Part shown: positions 25,484 through 35,439 of the stretch, piece after piece
How positions within the stretch are numbered: the first letter of the stretch is position 1
Layout: the number at the start of each line of letters is the position of its first letter
Assembly: GCF_014207135.1 (NCBI RefSeq)
Contig: NZ_JACHCC010000002.1
Span: forward strand, 1-64,000
DNA: 64,000 bases
Direction of reading: 5' to 3'
From: Pedobacter cryoconitis
GTDB taxonomy: Bacteria; Bacteroidota; Bacteroidia; Sphingobacteriales; Sphingobacteriaceae
The notes under the pieces: model-generated
The model's database searches: none
Told to the model about the DNA's origin: nothing
The model's input: only the letters and a program-made list of their open reading frames with translations
Translations under genes and position numbers: made by a program

Positions 25484-26335
25484 CTAAGTTGTCGCTAATA
25501 AGAATACTTCGCCGCTTGCCGGAACGAGATTGTCGGTTCTGCCTGAAAAATAGAGTTGTTCCATATCTTTTGTTGATATCGTTCTTGAATTTTTAAACCC
25601 AGCCTCATTAGACATCGCTATTATCTCATGTGGACTAAAGAAACTTACAAATGGCGTTCCCGCTGCTTTCGCGCCTTTTTCGGCCATTTCCTGCATAGAT
25701 TTATCTTCTTCATCAAGAAGCTCCAGGGGCAGATAAAATGCCATGGCAAGCGTTGAACCTGATGCCAACTTTGCAATTTCCTTTAGTGAGGCAATGATGG
25801 CTTCTTTTGTAAGATATAGAGTTACTCCTGTGGAGACAATAACAGCAGGTTTGCTGCTGTCGAATCCTGCTTTCAATAATTGTTTCCACCAGGAAGTGGT
25901 CTCAAAATTGACGGGTACAAAATGCAGGTAATAGGGAATTCCAAGACCAATTTCAAGTAACCTTTGTTGTTTCCAGGTCAATGTATCAGGTTGGTCAATT
26001 TCATAGATCTGAAGTTTAGAAGCTATACCTGGTCTGCGTAATGCAAATGTGTCAAGTCCTGCACCCAGAATAACGTATTGACTAATCCCCAGACTACTTT
26101 GTTCAATAATTAAATCTTCAATAAAGCGGCTACGAGCCACAACAGAAGCCCTAAGACGTTTTGTGAACTTCATATCAGGACGCTGCTGCCAATCATCCGT
26201 TGGAGCTACCAGTTTCAGACCTAATTGATCTTCGAGTATATGTGGCTTTGCATCAATTTGAACATGTAACGCTCTCCATAAAGCTGTTCGTACTGCACTG
26301 GTATCTGGATTGGTACTTTTTTTTACATTACTCAT
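25484..26335 (-). CDS. Class I methyltransferase, TIGR00027/leucine carboxyl MTase-like
   Basis: A 283-residue SAM-dependent methyltransferase. It has the T-A-L-W-R-A opening, R-x-x-F-I-E-D, then motif I V-I-L-G-A-G-L-D-T-F-A-L-R and the acidic E-I-D-Q-P at the end of strand 2 that binds the SAM ribose. These features place it in the TIGR00027 group of leucine carboxyl methyltransferase-like enzymes, whose substrates are mostly unknown. It lies after the Crp-like regulator on the same strand with an 81-bp gap. Confidence 0.88.
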   Translation of the reverse strand: MSNVKKSTNPDTSAVRTALWRALHVQIDAKPHILEDQLGLKLVAPTDDWQQRPDMKFTKRLRASVVARSRFIEDLIIEQSSLGISQYVILGAGLDTFALRRPGIASKLQIYEIDQPDTLTWKQQRLLEIGLGIPYYLHFVPVNFETTSWWKQLLKAGFDSSKPAVIVSTGVTLYLTKEAIIASLKEIAKLASGSTLAMAFYLPLELLDEEDKSMQEMAEKGAKAAGTPFVSFFSPHEIIAMSNEAGFKNSRTISTKDMEQLYFSGRTDNLVPASGEVFLLATT

Positions 26336-26416
26336 TTTTTCAGCTTTTAAATTGAACTTAATACCTCAAAATTAATTGTTGTAAAGAAAAGTACACTTGC
26401 CATATGACAAGAAATG

Positions 26417-26995
26417 CTAACTGGTAGCAATTTCCTTTCGGATTCTACTTAATGAGGTATCGGTAATGCCTAAATAAGATGCGATGTATTTTAATGGTGA
26501 TTGTTTGATGATTTGCGGTCTTTCTTTAATGAGGTCTAAATATCTATCTGTAGCATTGATGGTCAATACATTAATTGAGCGTTGTTTTAGGCTAAATATT
26601 TGGCTCGTCGCCCAGGTTCTTCCCCATTCTCTAAATCCTTCTACGGTCTGCAGTAGCTGTTGAAAGGTTTCATATTCGATTTTCCAAACAACTGCATCTG
26701 TTATTGCCTGAAAATTTTCTTTAGATGATGTTCTTTGAAATAAAGAAAGAGATTCAATTAATATTTCATTTGAGCAATAAAATTCTGTAGTTGTTTCATT
26801 ACAGTTATAATCATAAAGAAAAGACCTAAATAAACCCTTTTCAATGATGTAGAATTCTCTTGCAATTTTACCTATCTCCAAAAGCATCGACCCTTGCTGA
26901 AACTCAATTTTGGTGTGTGCTTTACGGATTTCCTGATAATCTTCTTTTTTAAGAAGAGGATGATTATAAATGAGTTCAAAAAAATCTAGGTCCAT
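26417..26995 (-). CDS. Crp/Fnr-family regulator
   Basis: The ATG at 26995 (MDLDFFEL) gives 192 residues; the frame to 27064 lies inside the upstream gene. The N-terminal cyclic-nucleotide-binding-like beta roll (F-Q-Q-G-S-M-L-L-E-I-G) is followed by a C-terminal winged HTH (Y-I-A-S-Y-L-G-I-T-D-T-S-L-S-R-I-R). The R-x-x-A/S phosphate-binding signature of cAMP-binding members is not evident, so the effector is unknown. It overlaps the preceding gene by 20 bp. Confidence 0.87.
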   Translation of the reverse strand: MDLDFFELIYNHPLLKKEDYQEIRKAHTKIEFQQGSMLLEIGKIAREFYIIEKGLFRSFLYDYNCNETTTEFYCSNEILIESLSLFQRTSSKENFQAITDAVVWKIEYETFQQLLQTVEGFREWGRTWATSQIFSLKQRSINVLTINATDRYLDLIKERPQIIKQSPLKYIASYLGITDTSLSRIRKEIATS

Positions 26996-27749
26996 TTTCA
27001 ATGTGGTTGTTTTTTTCTTTGATTTCAAAATAACACTGATCGCAAACGAGCTTGATTTTGGCAAAAGTCATAGACGTATCATTCCATTCGCCTTCCTGTT
27101 CTCTCACTTTTTCACATTCATCACACCAAGCCTGATAATCGTCATCATCGGTCATTATATCAGACTCAACTGATTCATGAAAGCCAGTGTATTTATCTTT
27201 ATTTAGGTGTCGGCAGATAAAAGCTACTCTACCTGAGTTATGTACATCACACTTTATATATTTCTCTTTCAGAGCTTCATAATCTTGCTGGGTTAATTCT
27301 GATGTAAATATAAAATAGATAAAAAGCTGGTCCTGTGGAACTCTGTATGCACCGATCGCATTCAATATCTTTGCAGAAACGGCAGTCAATTCCCAGCCTG
27401 TATAATCATCACCATTAAATAAACCCTGGGTAAGCTCTGTAAAGTTATTCGCCAGTCCAACTTCTTTTACTTTTTTGAGTGGTCGGCTTATATGTAATGG
27501 GGTAGATTGATTATTCCACGACCAGTTCCATGTGTTAGCTTTTATTGAAAACGACCCCACATCGACGTATTTAAAGTAAAGATTTCTTCCATCATCAGAT
27601 TTAAAATGAAAGGCACCAATGTTATGATCATAAAACCAATTTTCATAACTATTAATGTCATATAGCTTCATGAATTCATTCTGCAAAGTGGTCATGTCTT
27701 CCAGACAACTATCTCTATAAGATTCAAAATTTTGATCGGGTGGAGTCAT
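26976..27749 (-). CDS. DUF6882-like protein with a C-terminal Cys pair motif
   Basis: The ATG at 27749 (MTPPDQNF) gives 257 residues. The middle part has the G-A-F-H-F-K-S-D-D-G-R-N-L-Y-F and W-N-W-S-W-N-N-Q-S segments of DUF6882 proteins and G-W-E-L-T-A-V-S-A-K. The C-terminal end carries C-D-E-C and C-D-Q-C about 40 residues apart, likely a zinc ribbon. Its last 20 bases overlap the Crp-like gene start, so the two are coupled. Function unknown. Confidence 0.65.
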   Translation of the reverse strand: MTPPDQNFESYRDSCLEDMTTLQNEFMKLYDINSYENWFYDHNIGAFHFKSDDGRNLYFKYVDVGSFSIKANTWNWSWNNQSTPLHISRPLKKVKEVGLANNFTELTQGLFNGDDYTGWELTAVSAKILNAIGAYRVPQDQLFIYFIFTSELTQQDYEALKEKYIKCDVHNSGRVAFICRHLNKDKYTGFHESVESDIMTDDDDYQAWCDECEKVREQEGEWNDTSMTFAKIKLVCDQCYFEIKEKNNHIENGPRFF

Positions 27750-28024
27750 GTAAATCTTTGTGGTTAATTCAAATATCCAAAAATAGTAGATTTGGCTAAA
27801 CAAATCGTAAATACTTTTACGCTATGATATGTTTAAATGAAATAGCTCTTAGATTACTTTCTCATACAACATGAATTTACTGTTTGATAATGCACAGTGT
27901 CTTGTCCAGTTCCGAACAGTATTTATGCGTTAAAAAGTATAATTGTTTGTTTTTTAATGTAAAAAAGCTATTTTGATAACTGGTATGGTCTTGGCACGGG
28001 GCATCATTATAAATACAGGATCAT

Positions 28025-30400
28025 ATGTTCAAACTCAACATCAAAATTGCACTTCGAAGTATCTTTAAAAATAAGGTTTCATCTTTTATCAATGTGATTG
28101 GACTGGCTATAGGTCTGGCAGCATGCTTTATGCTATTGCTGTATGTTTCCTACGAATGGAATTTTGATAAACAAGCAAAGAATTCGGCCGACGTGTATAT
28201 TGCAATGACCAATGTTGAGGATGACAGTGGGAAAATCGTAGCTACATTTGATGGTACAACCACAGCTTTTGCTCCGATCATTAAGCAGGGAATACCTGAA
28301 GTGAAGTACATATGCAAAATGAATTACGGTTCCAGAAAGCTGATTGCAAATGGACAAAACACTTTTAAAAAGGACGGGAAGTTTGCAGAACCTGATATCC
28401 TGAAAATGTATGATTACGAGTTTGTTTCGGGCGATCCAAAAACTGCATTGCTCCAGCCTAAATCAGTTATACTCACCGAGAGTACAGCAATGTCTTTATT
28501 TGGATCTACAGATGTACTCAATAAGTCGGTAAAATATGAGAATCAGAATGATCTGAAGGTTACGGGTATAATCAAAGATCTGCCGGAAAATAGTTCAAAT
28601 AAATTTGATTTCTTAATGCCCTGGGCTTTTTATGAAATAGTAAATGAAGATGCCCGGGATCTGAACTGGAGCAATTATAGTTACGTCACATTGGTTATGC
28701 TCAATCATAATGCTAGTTTACCTGTGGTAAACAAAAAACTCACAGAGCTTGTGAAGCTGAACCAAAAGACTAATGTAGTCCAACCGCATTTCTTTTTCCC
28801 ATTAAGCAAAATGCATTTATATGGAAAGTTTGAAGAAGGAAAAAGTGTAGGAGGTGCTATTGAGCAGATATGGCTATTTATGGCACTGGCATTTGGGATA
28901 TTACTGATTGCCTGTATCAATTTCATGAACATGGCTACTGCAAAATCAGAAAACAGAGCCAAGGAGGTGGGAATCAAAAAGACAATCGGGGCCTCACGTA
29001 CTTCGTTGATTGCACAGTTCCTAACAGAATCCATTGTGCTTGCTACTGTAAGTATCGTTGTTGCTATGGGGCTTGTAGAAGCCTTCCTGCCATCTTTAAA
29101 TAACCTGTTAAATATCAATATGGTTATTAATTATTTTAATATATACAGTTGGCTGGGGCTGATTGGAATTGTTCTGTTAACCGGGCTGGCTGCAGGCAGT
29201 TATCCGGCATTTTATCTTTCATCTTTCGAACCTATACAAACTTTAAGAAAAAAAGCACCCGGCAGATCTTTCCTTTCCATTAGTTTAAGACAGGTATTAA
29301 TCATAGGACAGTTCTGTTTTACGGTCTTGTTGATTATATCCACACTCGTGATCTATAAACAGATACAGTATATTAAGAACAGGCCCTTAGGAGCTGATGT
29401 TAATGCACTTGTAGAAATGCCACAGGATGGAGCATTGCAAAATAAATACGAATTGCTTAAGACCCGGCTGATCAATTCGGGGGCAGTTTCGGGGATGTAC
29501 CAATCTTCTCAGGGTCTGGTACATCACAATTCCTTTTTTACGAATCTGGAATGGCCAGGAGTTACTCCAGGAGAACTTAAGATTCTATTCAACAGGGTGG
29601 GAACTACCTATAATTTTATTAAAACCAATGGTCTGAAACTGGCTGGTGGAAGGGACTTTTCAGATCAGTACGCATCTGACACGGCTGCTGTATTGGTAAG
29701 TCGTTCGGCGGTTAAAACTATGGGTTTGAAGCAGCCTTTGGGTACCATGATTAAACTTTCCGGGTCTGAGCGAAAAATTATCGGTGTATTTGAGGATTAT
29801 GTATGGGATTCGCCCTATAAGTCTAGTACACCATTGATCGTGTATTTTAGCAAAGAAGCTACAGGAACGGTCACCATGCGTTTGAATACTTCAAACAGTA
29901 CACAACAAAACTTAGAGACGATCACGAAGATAACCAAAGAGATTAATCCTGCATATCCCGTTGAATTAACTTTTACCAATACTGTTTATGAGGATTTGTT
30001 GCGTAAGGAAAGAAAGCTTGGGGTATTGTCAAATGTTTTTGGTGCCCTGGCCATTTTTGTTTCTTGTTTAGGTTTGTATGGGCTGGTTGCTTTTAGTGCC
30101 GCACAACGTACTAAGGAGTTTGGCGTCAGGAAAGTGTTGGGGGCATCTGTTGCCAATTTAATGCATCTTCTTTCCTGGTCGTTTATCAAGATGATTTGTA
30201 TAGCCATTTGTATTGCTGTACCAATTGCCTACTATTTAATGAACCTATGGTTGCAAAATTTTGAATTCCATATCGCTATTTCGTGGTGGATCATTGTAGT
30301 GGCTTCTCTGAGTACCCTGGTTATTGCCTTGCTGACCCTGAGTTACCAGGCTTATAGAAGTGCTGTCTCCAATCCTGTAGATGCTTTGAAATATGAATAA
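28025..30400 (+). CDS. ABC transporter permease, MacB/FtsX type
   Basis: A 791-residue protein with two MacB_PCD periplasmic domains and two FtsX blocks. The first helix is at residues 20-42 (N-V-I-G-L-A-I-G-L-A-A), then a large periplasmic part, three helices at about 285-400 with R-A-K-E-V-G-I-K-K-T-I-G-A, a second periplasmic part and the last three helices with K-E-F-G-V-R-K-V-L-G-A. This is the long Bacteroidetes form that works with a separate MacB-type ATPase; no ATPase gene is next to it. The substrate could be a peptide, lipoprotein or drug. Confidence 0.93.
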   Translation: MFKLNIKIALRSIFKNKVSSFINVIGLAIGLAACFMLLLYVSYEWNFDKQAKNSADVYIAMTNVEDDSGKIVATFDGTTTAFAPIIKQGIPEVKYICKMNYGSRKLIANGQNTFKKDGKFAEPDILKMYDYEFVSGDPKTALLQPKSVILTESTAMSLFGSTDVLNKSVKYENQNDLKVTGIIKDLPENSSNKFDFLMPWAFYEIVNEDARDLNWSNYSYVTLVMLNHNASLPVVNKKLTELVKLNQKTNVVQPHFFFPLSKMHLYGKFEEGKSVGGAIEQIWLFMALAFGILLIACINFMNMATAKSENRAKEVGIKKTIGASRTSLIAQFLTESIVLATVSIVVAMGLVEAFLPSLNNLLNINMVINYFNIYSWLGLIGIVLLTGLAAGSYPAFYLSSFEPIQTLRKKAPGRSFLSISLRQVLIIGQFCFTVLLIISTLVIYKQIQYIKNRPLGADVNALVEMPQDGALQNKYELLKTRLINSGAVSGMYQSSQGLVHHNSFFTNLEWPGVTPGELKILFNRVGTTYNFIKTNGLKLAGGRDFSDQYASDTAAVLVSRSAVKTMGLKQPLGTMIKLSGSERKIIGVFEDYVWDSPYKSSTPLIVYFSKEATGTVTMRLNTSNSTQQNLETITKITKEINPAYPVELTFTNTVYEDLLRKERKLGVLSNVFGALAIFVSCLGLYGLVAFSAAQRTKEFGVRKVLGASVANLMHLLSWSFIKMICIAICIAVPIAYYLMNLWLQNFEFHIAISWWIIVVASLSTLVIALLTLSYQAYRSAVSNPVDALKYE

Positions 30401-30636
30401 TTAAATTCCTAACAAGCTTTTGAAAAAGGTTAAAATGAATAAACATTATTCATTTCAGGAATATAATATAAGAAGCTCGTTTAAATAGGGTTTTAGTGTT
30501 AATTGTTTGTTTTGCAGTGTTTTAATGTTAGTAAAATTTAGAGTCTCCTGAGTCTGCTAATAGCAGAAATGATATTTCTTTAGCATATCTTTATATAAGA
30601 ATTTGTTAACTCAATTTGGATTTATCTAACCTCAGA

Positions 30637-31467
30637 ATGGAAAAACAAGTGATTAGTAAGAATAACTGGAATGAACTTTCTGTAAATCGTAAAAACTGGG
30701 AGCCATTTATTAATACATTTCTTTGCCCTATAAGTAATGTATTAATTGATAAGCTCTCATTAAAGCTTTCTGCCAATGTGCTGGATGTAGCAACTGGCAT
30801 GGGAGAACCAGGACTATCCGTTGCAGAAGCCTTACCGGGCGGGAGAGTGGTTGGTGTTGATATCTCTGAGAAAATGCTTGAAATATCGCGTGAAAATGCC
30901 AGTGCAAGGGGCCTTTCAAATTTTGAAACGGTTTGTTGTAGCGTAGATCTGATGCCATTTGACGATAATTCGTTTGAGGCGGTTGTCTGTAGAAATGGGA
31001 TTATGTTCTTTAATGATATTGCTAATGGGTTAAAAGAGATGTACAGAATCCTTAAAGGCGATGGAAAAATTGCAGTATCTACATGGGGATTACTGGAAAA
31101 GAATATCTGGGCAAATATTGTATTAGAAACTATTTCTGAGGTTACACGTCATAATGCCTACAATCCACATGTTCCAGGAATGTTCTATTGTATGCAGCCA
31201 GGTTTCATGACTGATTGGTTTGAACAGGTTGATCTGAGAAATATAAACGAGCAGGAGCTGACGGGAATTATTTCATTTGGTTCTGCTGATGAACATTGGG
31301 AATTTGTAAGCACTGTCAGTGCAGCAGTAGTTAATGCTTTAAAGAATCTTGATTCTGGTGTGAAAAATGAAATCAGGCAGGAGCTTAAGCAGAAAATAAC
31401 AACCTTCACTGTACAGGAGAAGCTTTATTTTCAATGGAATTCACGTATTACTGTCGGAACAAAATAA
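30637..31467 (+). CDS. Class I SAM-dependent methyltransferase (UbiE-like)
   Basis: The ATG at 30637 (MEKQVISK) gives 276 residues. Motif I is L-D-V-A-T-G-M-G-E-P-G, followed by G-V-D-I-S as the acidic loop and C-R-N-G-I-M-F-F as the post-motif region, all typical of the Methyltransf_11/25 families. The small helical C-terminal part is specific but unknown. It is monocistronic and ends at the strong bidirectional terminator that follows. Confidence 0.88.
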   Translation: MEKQVISKNNWNELSVNRKNWEPFINTFLCPISNVLIDKLSLKLSANVLDVATGMGEPGLSVAEALPGGRVVGVDISEKMLEISRENASARGLSNFETVCCSVDLMPFDDNSFEAVVCRNGIMFFNDIANGLKEMYRILKGDGKIAVSTWGLLEKNIWANIVLETISEVTRHNAYNPHVPGMFYCMQPGFMTDWFEQVDLRNINEQELTGIISFGSADEHWEFVSTVSAAVVNALKNLDSGVKNEIRQELKQKITTFTVQEKLYFQWNSRITVGTK

Positions 31468-31500
31468 TAGAAAAAGCCTGATTTAGCTTTTTCTATTATT
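31463..31500. terminator. Bidirectional terminator
   Basis: The 15-nt arm at 31463-31477 pairs perfectly with 31486-31500 around an eight-base loop. The A/T-rich ends give T-tracts in both directions, serving both convergent genes. Confidence 0.88.
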
Positions 31501-31505
31501 CTAAA

Positions 31506-32327
31506 TTAAGCTTTAATAAAGGCTAAGAGGGCGGCATTGATTGTTGCTGCCTCAGTTGTTGGCATACCATGAGGAAAACCTGGATAAGAAATCAGTTTTC
31601 CATTTTTCAAAAGGTTTACGGCCTTTGCCCCGGAAATTGGAAATGGTACGATCTGATCGTCCTCGCCATGTAAAACAAGTACAGGGATATCTACGCTTTT
31701 AAGATCTTCAGTGAAATCTGTTTCCGAAAAAGCCTTGATGCAATCGTAATGTGCTTTTATCCCGCCCATCATTCCTTGTCTCCACCAGTTATCCTTAACA
31801 CCTTGTGATATTTTTGCTCCTTCACGGTTATAACCGTAAAATGGAATGGTAAAATCCTGAAAATATTGCGCGCGAGAAGTTGCGGTACCTTTGCGTATTT
31901 CATCGAATACAGATAAGGGAACACCTTCGGGGTTATTCGCGGATTGTACCATTATCGGAGTAACCGCACTGATCAATACAGCTTTGGCTACGCGACCCTT
32001 TCCGTGTTTGGCAACATAACGGATAACCTCGCCGCCGCCAGTTGAATGGCCAATATGGATAGCATCCTTTAAATCAAGTGCCTTTGCCAGTTCAGCGACA
32101 TCTGCAGCATAGGTATCCATATCATGTCCGTTTGCAGTTTGGGTAGATCTTCCATGTCCCCGGCGGTCATGGGCGATAACTCTAAATCCCTGGTTGAGGA
32201 AAAACATCATTTGTCCATCCCAATCATCGCCAGATAAAGGCCATCCGTGATGAAAAACGATTGGTTGTCCTGTTCCCCAATCTTTGTAATAAATTTCAGT
32301 GCCATCTTTTACTGTGATCTTATTCAT
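31506..32327 (-). CDS. Alpha/beta hydrolase, non-heme chloroperoxidase-like
   Basis: A 273-residue cytosolic hydrolase close to bacterial cofactor-free haloperoxidases/esterases: F-H-H-G-W-P-L-S-G-D-D-W opening, A-H-D-R-R-G-H-G-R-S, nucleophile S95 in I-G-H-S-T-G-G-G-E-V, acid in G-E-D-D-Q-I-V-P, and base in G-F-P-H-G-M-P. These enzymes hydrolyse esters and can make peracids in vitro; the natural substrate is not known. Confidence 0.92.
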   Translation of the reverse strand: MNKITVKDGTEIYYKDWGTGQPIVFHHGWPLSGDDWDGQMMFFLNQGFRVIAHDRRGHGRSTQTANGHDMDTYAADVAELAKALDLKDAIHIGHSTGGGEVIRYVAKHGKGRVAKAVLISAVTPIMVQSANNPEGVPLSVFDEIRKGTATSRAQYFQDFTIPFYGYNREGAKISQGVKDNWWRQGMMGGIKAHYDCIKAFSETDFTEDLKSVDIPVLVLHGEDDQIVPFPISGAKAVNLLKNGKLISYPGFPHGMPTTEAATINAALLAFIKA

Positions 32328-32521
32328 TTTTCTGATTTTAGTAATAGTTGTTAATAAAATGAATTCTTCGGGATGTACTCTCCCTTTAAATGAAAGTCTT
32401 ATAAGGGGATAATTGTTTTTTAACGTGTTAATTTTGTTTATACCTTTTATAATGGTATCAGGACGTAATTTTCTATATTTAAACGGAATATCTCAGTTCC
32501 GGTTTTCAATTGCTTTTCAGA

Positions 32522-33478
32522 ATGAGAATATTCATTACATTTTTTATGTTTTTTACTTCAATTGCGATCAGCAAAGGCAATCCGGCAGTTAATATTGACA
32601 CGACTGAAATTGTGGAAATAGGAGGAATCAAACAATTTATTAAACTTCAGGGAGTAGACCGGACAAAACCGTTATTGTTATTTCTTCATGGAGGCCCAGG
32701 CACTTCACTGATACCTGTAGCTGATACATTTACAGCTAAATTAAAAGAGCGTTTTGTGGTTGTTCAATGGGACCAGAGGGAGACTGGAGAAACTTTAAAG
32801 TTAAACCACTCTACTGAAACGCTATCACTGGGTTTATTTCAAAAGGATACCGATGAGTTAATAAATTATTTATTGCAAAAGTTCAGTCGTAAAAAACTGT
32901 TTCTGGTTTCACATTCTTTCGGATCTATGTTAGGGTTTAATTTTGCTGACCAACATCCGGAATTACTTTATGCTTATATCTCAATTAGTGGAATTGTAGA
33001 TCAGAGACAAAGTGAGCGGTTAACGTTAGAAATGTTAAACAAGTGGGCCAGGGAAACCAATAATGATATTGCTATAAAAGAATTAGCCCTGGTGAAGCTC
33101 CCATTTGAAAATGAGGACGATTTATTCTATTCGCAAAAATGGCTATTCATTCATAATGGCGTCGATTTCGCAAAAGAGGATGGTTTCAAAACCAAATATC
33201 ATGATTGGCTGGCAGTCTGGTTTCCAATGTGGAAGAAAGCTGTAACGAATAATCTTTTCAAAACTTTGCCGGTATTAAAGTGCCCGGTATATTTCATAGA
33301 GGGAAACGGGGACAAGCAGCAGTCTCACTATATAGTGGAAGATTATTATAAATTTTTAAAAGCACCAAAGAAAGCGATGTTTTGGTTTGAAAAATCTGGT
33401 CACACCGTTTTTAACAGTGAACCAGATAAACTGCAACAGGTTATCATCGAAAAAATACTGCCAGTAGCCTTTCAATAG
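32522..33478 (+). CDS. Secreted S33-type alpha/beta hydrolase (prolyl-aminopeptidase-like)
   Basis: The ATG at 32522 (MRIFITFF) gives 318 residues with a signal peptide. The H-G-G-P-G-T-S oxyanion loop and Q-W-D-Q-R-E-T-G are typical of proline iminopeptidases; the nucleophile is the Ser in V-S-H-S-F-G-S-M. The acidic residue (E-G-N-G-D) and C-terminal His (S-G-H-T-V-F) complete the triad. Periplasmic. Substrate is not clear, as family members range from peptidases to small-molecule esterases. Confidence 0.85.
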   Translation: MRIFITFFMFFTSIAISKGNPAVNIDTTEIVEIGGIKQFIKLQGVDRTKPLLLFLHGGPGTSLIPVADTFTAKLKERFVVVQWDQRETGETLKLNHSTETLSLGLFQKDTDELINYLLQKFSRKKLFLVSHSFGSMLGFNFADQHPELLYAYISISGIVDQRQSERLTLEMLNKWARETNNDIAIKELALVKLPFENEDDLFYSQKWLFIHNGVDFAKEDGFKTKYHDWLAVWFPMWKKAVTNNLFKTLPVLKCPVYFIEGNGDKQQSHYIVEDYYKFLKAPKKAMFWFEKSGHTVFNSEPDKLQQVIIEKILPVAFQ

Positions 33479-33502
33479 ATTTCATTCAGCTATGTTGCTG
33501 AA

Positions 33503-33770
33503 CTACAAATTTTCTTTAAAGAACGGGATTGCTTTTGCTAATGCTTGTTTTACTGGCTCGGGTTGATCATATAGATCTTAATGTGAATACCCTTTTACGT
33601 CTAGCAGTTCTTTTTTCTTAGATGCAGCTCTTCGAACAATTTCATAACCGTCTCTGTATGCATTCTTCTGCCATGTGTTCTTTAGTAGCGAGTTTGTAGA
33701 TTTCCACGATGAGAAACTAATTTTTATACCTTTGGTATTTCCTAAATAGCTGTTTATGTCTTCTTCTGTT
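33503..33770 (-). pseudogene. 3' fragment of an alpha/beta hydrolase with an in-frame stop
   Basis: On the minus strand a reading frame gives L-L-D-V-K-G-Y-S-H, a TAA stop at 33580-33578, and then in the same frame D-L-Y-D-Q-P-E-P-V-K-Q-A-L-A-K, ending F-F-K-E-N-L before TAG at 33505-33503. Together this reads as the C-terminus of a dienelactone-hydrolase-type enzyme, where G-x-S/N-H-x-D-L-Y and a final A-x-x-F-F-K-x-N-L are usual and the His is catalytic. The 5' part is missing and its place is taken by the next gene on the plus strand. The left boundary is approximate. Confidence 0.6.
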
Positions 33771-34640
33771 GTGAAATTAGTGTCGCTTTTTGTTTTACTT
33801 GTTACTGGTTTTAAATCCACTTCGCAAGTGAAACCATTGTATAACTGGAAAGGAACCAGCTTGTCTTTGTATGAAAAACCTGATACTGGAAGCAGAATAC
33901 TAGTCAAAATCCCAAAAGGAGGAGCTGTACAAAAAAGCAACAGTACCGCTGTTTTACCAGCTTTTAATGTTGTATTAAGTTATTATGGAAGTACTGCACA
34001 CCTTGAAAATAATGAGGACTTGAATACCGACGGTACCTGGTATAGCATGCCAGGAAAGTGGATCCAGGTAGATTATGACGGTAAAATTGGTTATGTTCCA
34101 GGTCTGTTTTTATCAAGGCTCCAGGATCTTACCGTATATAAAGCCATTAATAATGACTTTGAAAATATAACTGCCGGATATATGAACAGGTTATTTGATA
34201 TTCCTGTATCAAAACAGAAAAAAGAACTGCCAAAACAAAGTAAAGAAGAGATTAGTTATGAGAAGACTTACCGCTATAAAAATGGTAATTACTATACAGC
34301 CTCTTTTAATTATGCTGAAGAAGGAGGAGCGGGGGGTGAAAACTATACATTTTTCCTGAAAGGATTAAAAAAACATGAAGCGGTATTGTTCTTATTGAAA
34401 TTAACTTCATTTAACAATATAATGCCTGATGAGGTTAAAAGGCTAAAGAAAAGAGTAAGTACTAATAGTTTATACGACCAGTTTTGCTGGTGGTATCATA
34501 AGAACCTGCCTGAAGCTGATAAAGCTGAAAGAAATATTGATATGGAATTCTTTTATGAGCAGGAAGGTGGTTCGGCAACGGTGACGCTCAAAGAAACCAA
34601 GGAGGGTGTGATTATTTCATATGGCTTTGGCGGCTGTTAG
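33756..34640 (+). CDS. Secreted SH3-like-domain protein
   Basis: A 294-residue protein with a signal peptide (cleavage near T-S-Q, residue 24). Residues 30-125 resemble a bacterial SH3 domain (S-L-S-L-Y-E-K-P-D-T-G-S, then W-I-Q-V-D-Y-D-G-K-I-G-Y-V-P-G), which often binds wall or other ligands. The C-terminal half is unrecognised. Its 5' end overlaps the decayed hydrolase on the other strand by about 15 bases. Confidence 0.65.
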   Translation: MSSSVVKLVSLFVLLVTGFKSTSQVKPLYNWKGTSLSLYEKPDTGSRILVKIPKGGAVQKSNSTAVLPAFNVVLSYYGSTAHLENNEDLNTDGTWYSMPGKWIQVDYDGKIGYVPGLFLSRLQDLTVYKAINNDFENITAGYMNRLFDIPVSKQKKELPKQSKEEISYEKTYRYKNGNYYTASFNYAEEGGAGGENYTFFLKGLKKHEAVLFLLKLTSFNNIMPDEVKRLKKRVSTNSLYDQFCWWYHKNLPEADKAERNIDMEFFYEQEGGSATVTLKETKEGVIISYGFGGC

Positions 34641-34689
34641 TTTACAACAGGCTTCTATACTATCTTTATAAAAATAACCGCCGCTGAAA

Positions 34690-35439
34690 ATGAATCTTGA
34701 ATACAAATTTGTCAAAGCTGATTATCACTTATCTGCTTTTGTAGATTTCTTCTGGATGATTACCAATCCTTCAGATGAAGAACAGGAAGTGGTGGTTTTG
34801 CCTGATGGCAGAATTGATATTATGTTTTCCATTTCGTCGGCAGAACCCTATCATATCATGTTGATGGGCCTGGGTAATGAACCGTCATATAATGTGATTG
34901 CCGCACAATCCAGGACGTTTGCCATCAGTTTTAATTTATTGGCAGTTGAATATATTCCTGATATTCATATTTCTTCCTTCCTGAATAGTGCAGACCGGTT
35001 GCCAGATGATTTTTGGGCAATTACAGTAGACGACCTGAATGATTTTGAGGGCTTTTGTAAAAAGGTGTCTCAGAAAATGACGGCTATGCGCAATGAAAAT
35101 ATTGATGATAGAATACAGAAGCTCTTTCAATTGATCTATGCTACAAATGGCACAATGCCGGTTAAAGAATTATCAGAAAAAGTTTTCTGGAGCAGCCGTC
35201 AGATCAATCGTTATTTTAATCAGCAATTCGGACTTTCATTAAAGACATATTGTAATATTTTACGCTTCAGAGCATCATTTCCCCACCTTAAAGAAGGTAA
35301 ACTTTATCCTGAGCAAAACTATACCGATCAGACGCACTTTATTAAAGAGGTTAAGAAGTTTGCTGGTGTAATACCCAAGGAGTTAAGCAGAAACAAAGGA
35401 GACCGTTTTATTCATCTGACTACATTGACAAAGAAGTAA
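34690..35439 (+). CDS. AraC-family transcriptional regulator
   Basis: A 249-residue regulator. The N-terminal part has the L-x-x-F-V-D-F-F-W opening and V-V-V-L-P-D-G-R-I-D-I segment of the DUF6597 type. The C-terminal AraC HTH pair includes V-K-E-L-S-E-K-V-F-W-S-S-R-Q-I-N-R-Y-F and the second helix set (Y-T-D-Q-T-H-F-I-K-E-V-K-K-F). It is 95 bp upstream of the Tet(X)-like oxygenase and probably controls it. Confidence 0.9.
   Translation: MNLEYKFVKADYHLSAFVDFFWMITNPSDEEQEVVVLPDGRIDIMFSISSAEPYHIMLMGLGNEPSYNVIAAQSRTFAISFNLLAVEYIPDIHISSFLNSADRLPDDFWAITVDDLNDFEGFCKKVSQKMTAMRNENIDDRIQKLFQLIYATNGTMPVKELSEKVFWSSRQINRYFNQQFGLSLKTYCNILRFRASFPHLKEGKLYPEQNYTDQTHFIKEVKKFAGVIPKELSRNKGDRFIHLTTLTKK

Noticed and set aside
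33578..33940. 120-codon minus-strand frame as an intact gene
   Set aside because: Only its last 60 codons resemble a hydrolase; the first half is antisense to the SH3-like protein gene. It is recorded as a pseudogene fragment.
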